Shown here: piece by piece, positions 62,852-64,000 of the stretch
Position numbering within the stretch: the first letter of the stretch is position 1
How the letters are laid out: each line of letters opens with the position of its first letter
NCBI RefSeq assembly: GCF_010747475.1
Contig: NZ_VSLZ01000005.1
Location: forward strand, 186,001-250,000
Length of the DNA stretch: 64,000 nt
From: Halorussus sp. MSC15.2
GTDB taxonomy: Archaea > Halobacteriota > Halobacteria > Halobacteriales > Haladaptataceae
Direction of reading: 5' to 3'
Translations under genes and position numbers: made by a program
Notes under the pieces: generated by a model
The model's input: only the letters and a program-made list of their open reading frames with translations
Told to the model about the DNA's origin: nothing
Databases searched by the model: none

Positions 62852-63925
62852 ATGAACGGACGCCTGCGTGACGACGAGGTGGTGGTCGGCGGCGACGCCC
62901 GCCAGCGCTACTACGACTCCAGCGGGTACGGCCGTCCGCTCGGGGGGCAGGAAATCGCGCTCTCGCGGGTCGAAGCCGCCTACCTGCTGTTCAAGGGCGA
63001 CATCGACAGCGTCGTGCGAACTGGGTCGGCGAGTCGGGGCGAGTCGGACGACGAGGAGATGGGATTCCGGGAGTTCCTCGCCGACGCGGGCGGGGAAATT
63101 GTCGCCCGGTTTCTGGTGTACGCCGACCTGCGTGACCGGGGGTTCTACCTCTCGCCCGACCGCGAGGGGTGGGTAGACGCCCCGCGGTCGAACGACGACT
63201 TCGTGGTCTACCCCCGCGGCAAGGGACCGTGGGACGACTCGGTGCTCTACCGAATCCGGGTCGTGGGCGAACGCGCGGACGTACCCGCGGAGGAGTTGGG
63301 CGACGCGGTACTGGCGGTCGTGGACGAGGAGAGCGAGATTACCTACCTCGAAACCGACGAGGCCGACCTGCGCGGGAGTTCCGGCACCGACCTCCCGCAC
63401 GGGGTCGCCGCCGACCTGCTCGACGACCGAGTGTTACTCTGGGACCCGCCAGCGGGCCTCCACGAGCGAGGGTTCTACGGCCAACCGCTCGACGCGCGCG
63501 ACGGCGACCGGAATCGGTCGGGCATCCTCCAGTTGTCGCTGGTCGAGGCGGCCTACCTCGCCCGCGAGGGAGTACTCTCGCTGGACGCCGGGACGGTCCG
63601 CGAGCGCGGCCGGACGGTCGAGGGAAGACGGTTCGACCGCCGACTCCGAGTCTACCGGGCGCTCCGCGAGCGCGGTATCGTACCCAAAACCGGGTTCAAG
63701 TTCGGCGCGGACTTCCGAACGTACGCCGACGTGGAATCGGTGGACGACCTCGGTCACTCCGAGTGTCTGGTACGGGTGCTCCCGGCCGACCACGTCTTCT
63801 CGCCGCGGGACCTCTCGCTCGACGTGCGACTCGCTCACGGGGTCCGAAAACGGATGATTTTTGCGCTCGTAGGCCCCAACGAACAGATAACCGATTGGAT
63901 TTCCGTGAGTCGATTGACACCATGA
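62852..63925 (+). CDS. endA: tRNA-splicing endonuclease, two-repeat form
   Basis: 357 residues from the ATG at 62852. It cuts tRNA introns at bulge-helix-bulge motifs. The protein is two EndA-like units in tandem: unit 1 has VEAAYLLFKGDIDSVV and YADLRDRGFYLSPDREG, unit 2 has VEAAYLAREGVLSL and YRALRERGIVPKTGFKFGAD. Catalytic residues in unit 2 are expected in FRTYADVES, HSECLVRVL and AHGVRKRMIFALV (Tyr, His, Lys). It is the haloarchaeal homodimer type. Overlaps the next gene by 4 nt. Confidence 0.93.
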   Translation: MNGRLRDDEVVVGGDARQRYYDSSGYGRPLGGQEIALSRVEAAYLLFKGDIDSVVRTGSASRGESDDEEMGFREFLADAGGEIVARFLVYADLRDRGFYLSPDREGWVDAPRSNDDFVVYPRGKGPWDDSVLYRIRVVGERADVPAEELGDAVLAVVDEESEITYLETDEADLRGSSGTDLPHGVAADLLDDRVLLWDPPAGLHERGFYGQPLDARDGDRNRSGILQLSLVEAAYLAREGVLSLDAGTVRERGRTVEGRRFDRRLRVYRALRERGIVPKTGFKFGADFRTYADVESVDDLGHSECLVRVLPADHVFSPRDLSLDVRLAHGVRKRMIFALVGPNEQITDWISVSRLTP

Positions 63926-64000
63926 CACGAGACACAGACAGCGGTCGCGAGGACGGGACAGACAGCACGACGGCGGAACCACTGCCAGACGAGCTTTCCG
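63922..64000 (+). CDS. Start of a gene, probably tryptophanyl-tRNA synthetase, cut by window
   Basis: The ATG at 63922 overlaps the endA stop in an ATGA. Only the first 26 codons are visible: MTRDTDSGREDGTDSTTAEP then LPDELS, an acidic disordered N-terminus without diagnostic motif. In haloarchaea endA is often directly followed by trpS with translational coupling, so trpS is suggested by context only. Confidence 0.45.
   Translation, partial: MTRDTDSGREDGTDSTTAEPLPDELS

Overview
The window comes from an extremely halophilic archaeon (class Halobacteria). GC is high, the predicted proteins are rich in Asp and Glu, and start codons lack Shine-Dalgarno sites but often sit 25-40 nt downstream of TATA-like boxes. 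The gene content also fits: thermosome, tiaS, two-domain tRNA splicing endonuclease, Tat lipoproteins, GfcR, HVO_0649-type zinc finger and archaeal PhoU/AbrB. The genus cannot be fixed from the sequence alone; a Halorussus-like organism would fit.

Layout. 1-20.4 kb is mostly core metabolism: a truncated HxlR regulator, pyrE, gfcR, a purine-type NCS2 permease, an arylsulfotransferase-like protein, glutaredoxin, a COG1395 regulator, tiaS, Nudix, thrC, an AstE-like protein, a lipoprotein, an MFS carrier, a PhoU/TrkA-C protein, citrate synthase, a broken MATE gene, and an ilvA-ridA pair in which RidA clears the reactive product of IlvA. A tRNA-Ser(GGA) at 20.55 kb has its 3' end repeated 164 bp downstream, like an old attachment site. 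21-29 kb holds small surface and membrane proteins and the complete phosphate operon pstS-pstC-pstA-pstB-phoU. 29.4-37.2 kb holds the thermosome, an ornithine cyclodeaminase-family enzyme, a tandemly duplicated small gene pair, stress genes (OsmC, Bcp, Hsp20), pheA and a zinc-finger protein.

37.2-44.65 kb is an AT-richer accessory island between pheA/zinc finger and lpdA. It carries two paralogous ABC ATPase+permease pairs, two Tat-exported precursors ending in cysteine-rich tails (16 Cys in the last 51 residues; 10 Cys in the last 59, resembling halocin C8), a LolA-like protein convergent with the second precursor, and gene debris. The 3' end of lpdA occurs three times: intact at 44.65 kb, as an 81-codon piece fused in frame to the first 13 codons of pheA at 41.96-42.24 kb, and as an 11-codon piece at 39.09 kb. 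Differences between copies are almost all synonymous, so the extra ends probably come from other functional lpdA alleles. This points to repeated recombination or integration at the lpdA 3' end that loaded a candidate antimicrobial-peptide cluster.

44.65-54.5 kb encodes a 2-oxoacid dehydrogenase complex (E1alpha, E1beta, E2, E3/lpdA) with lipA just upstream; lpdA is separated from E2 by a second ilvA, an acyl-CoA dehydrogenase and a UPF0175/PIN toxin-antitoxin pair. 54.9-64 kb holds a DUF378-like membrane protein, a class II aldolase, an intact MATE exporter, a Ski2/Brr2-like helicase, a HAD phosphatase, a 57-residue membrane protein, a NucS-N-like zinc-ribbon protein, a PAP2 phosphatase, endA, and the start of a gene that is probably trpS.
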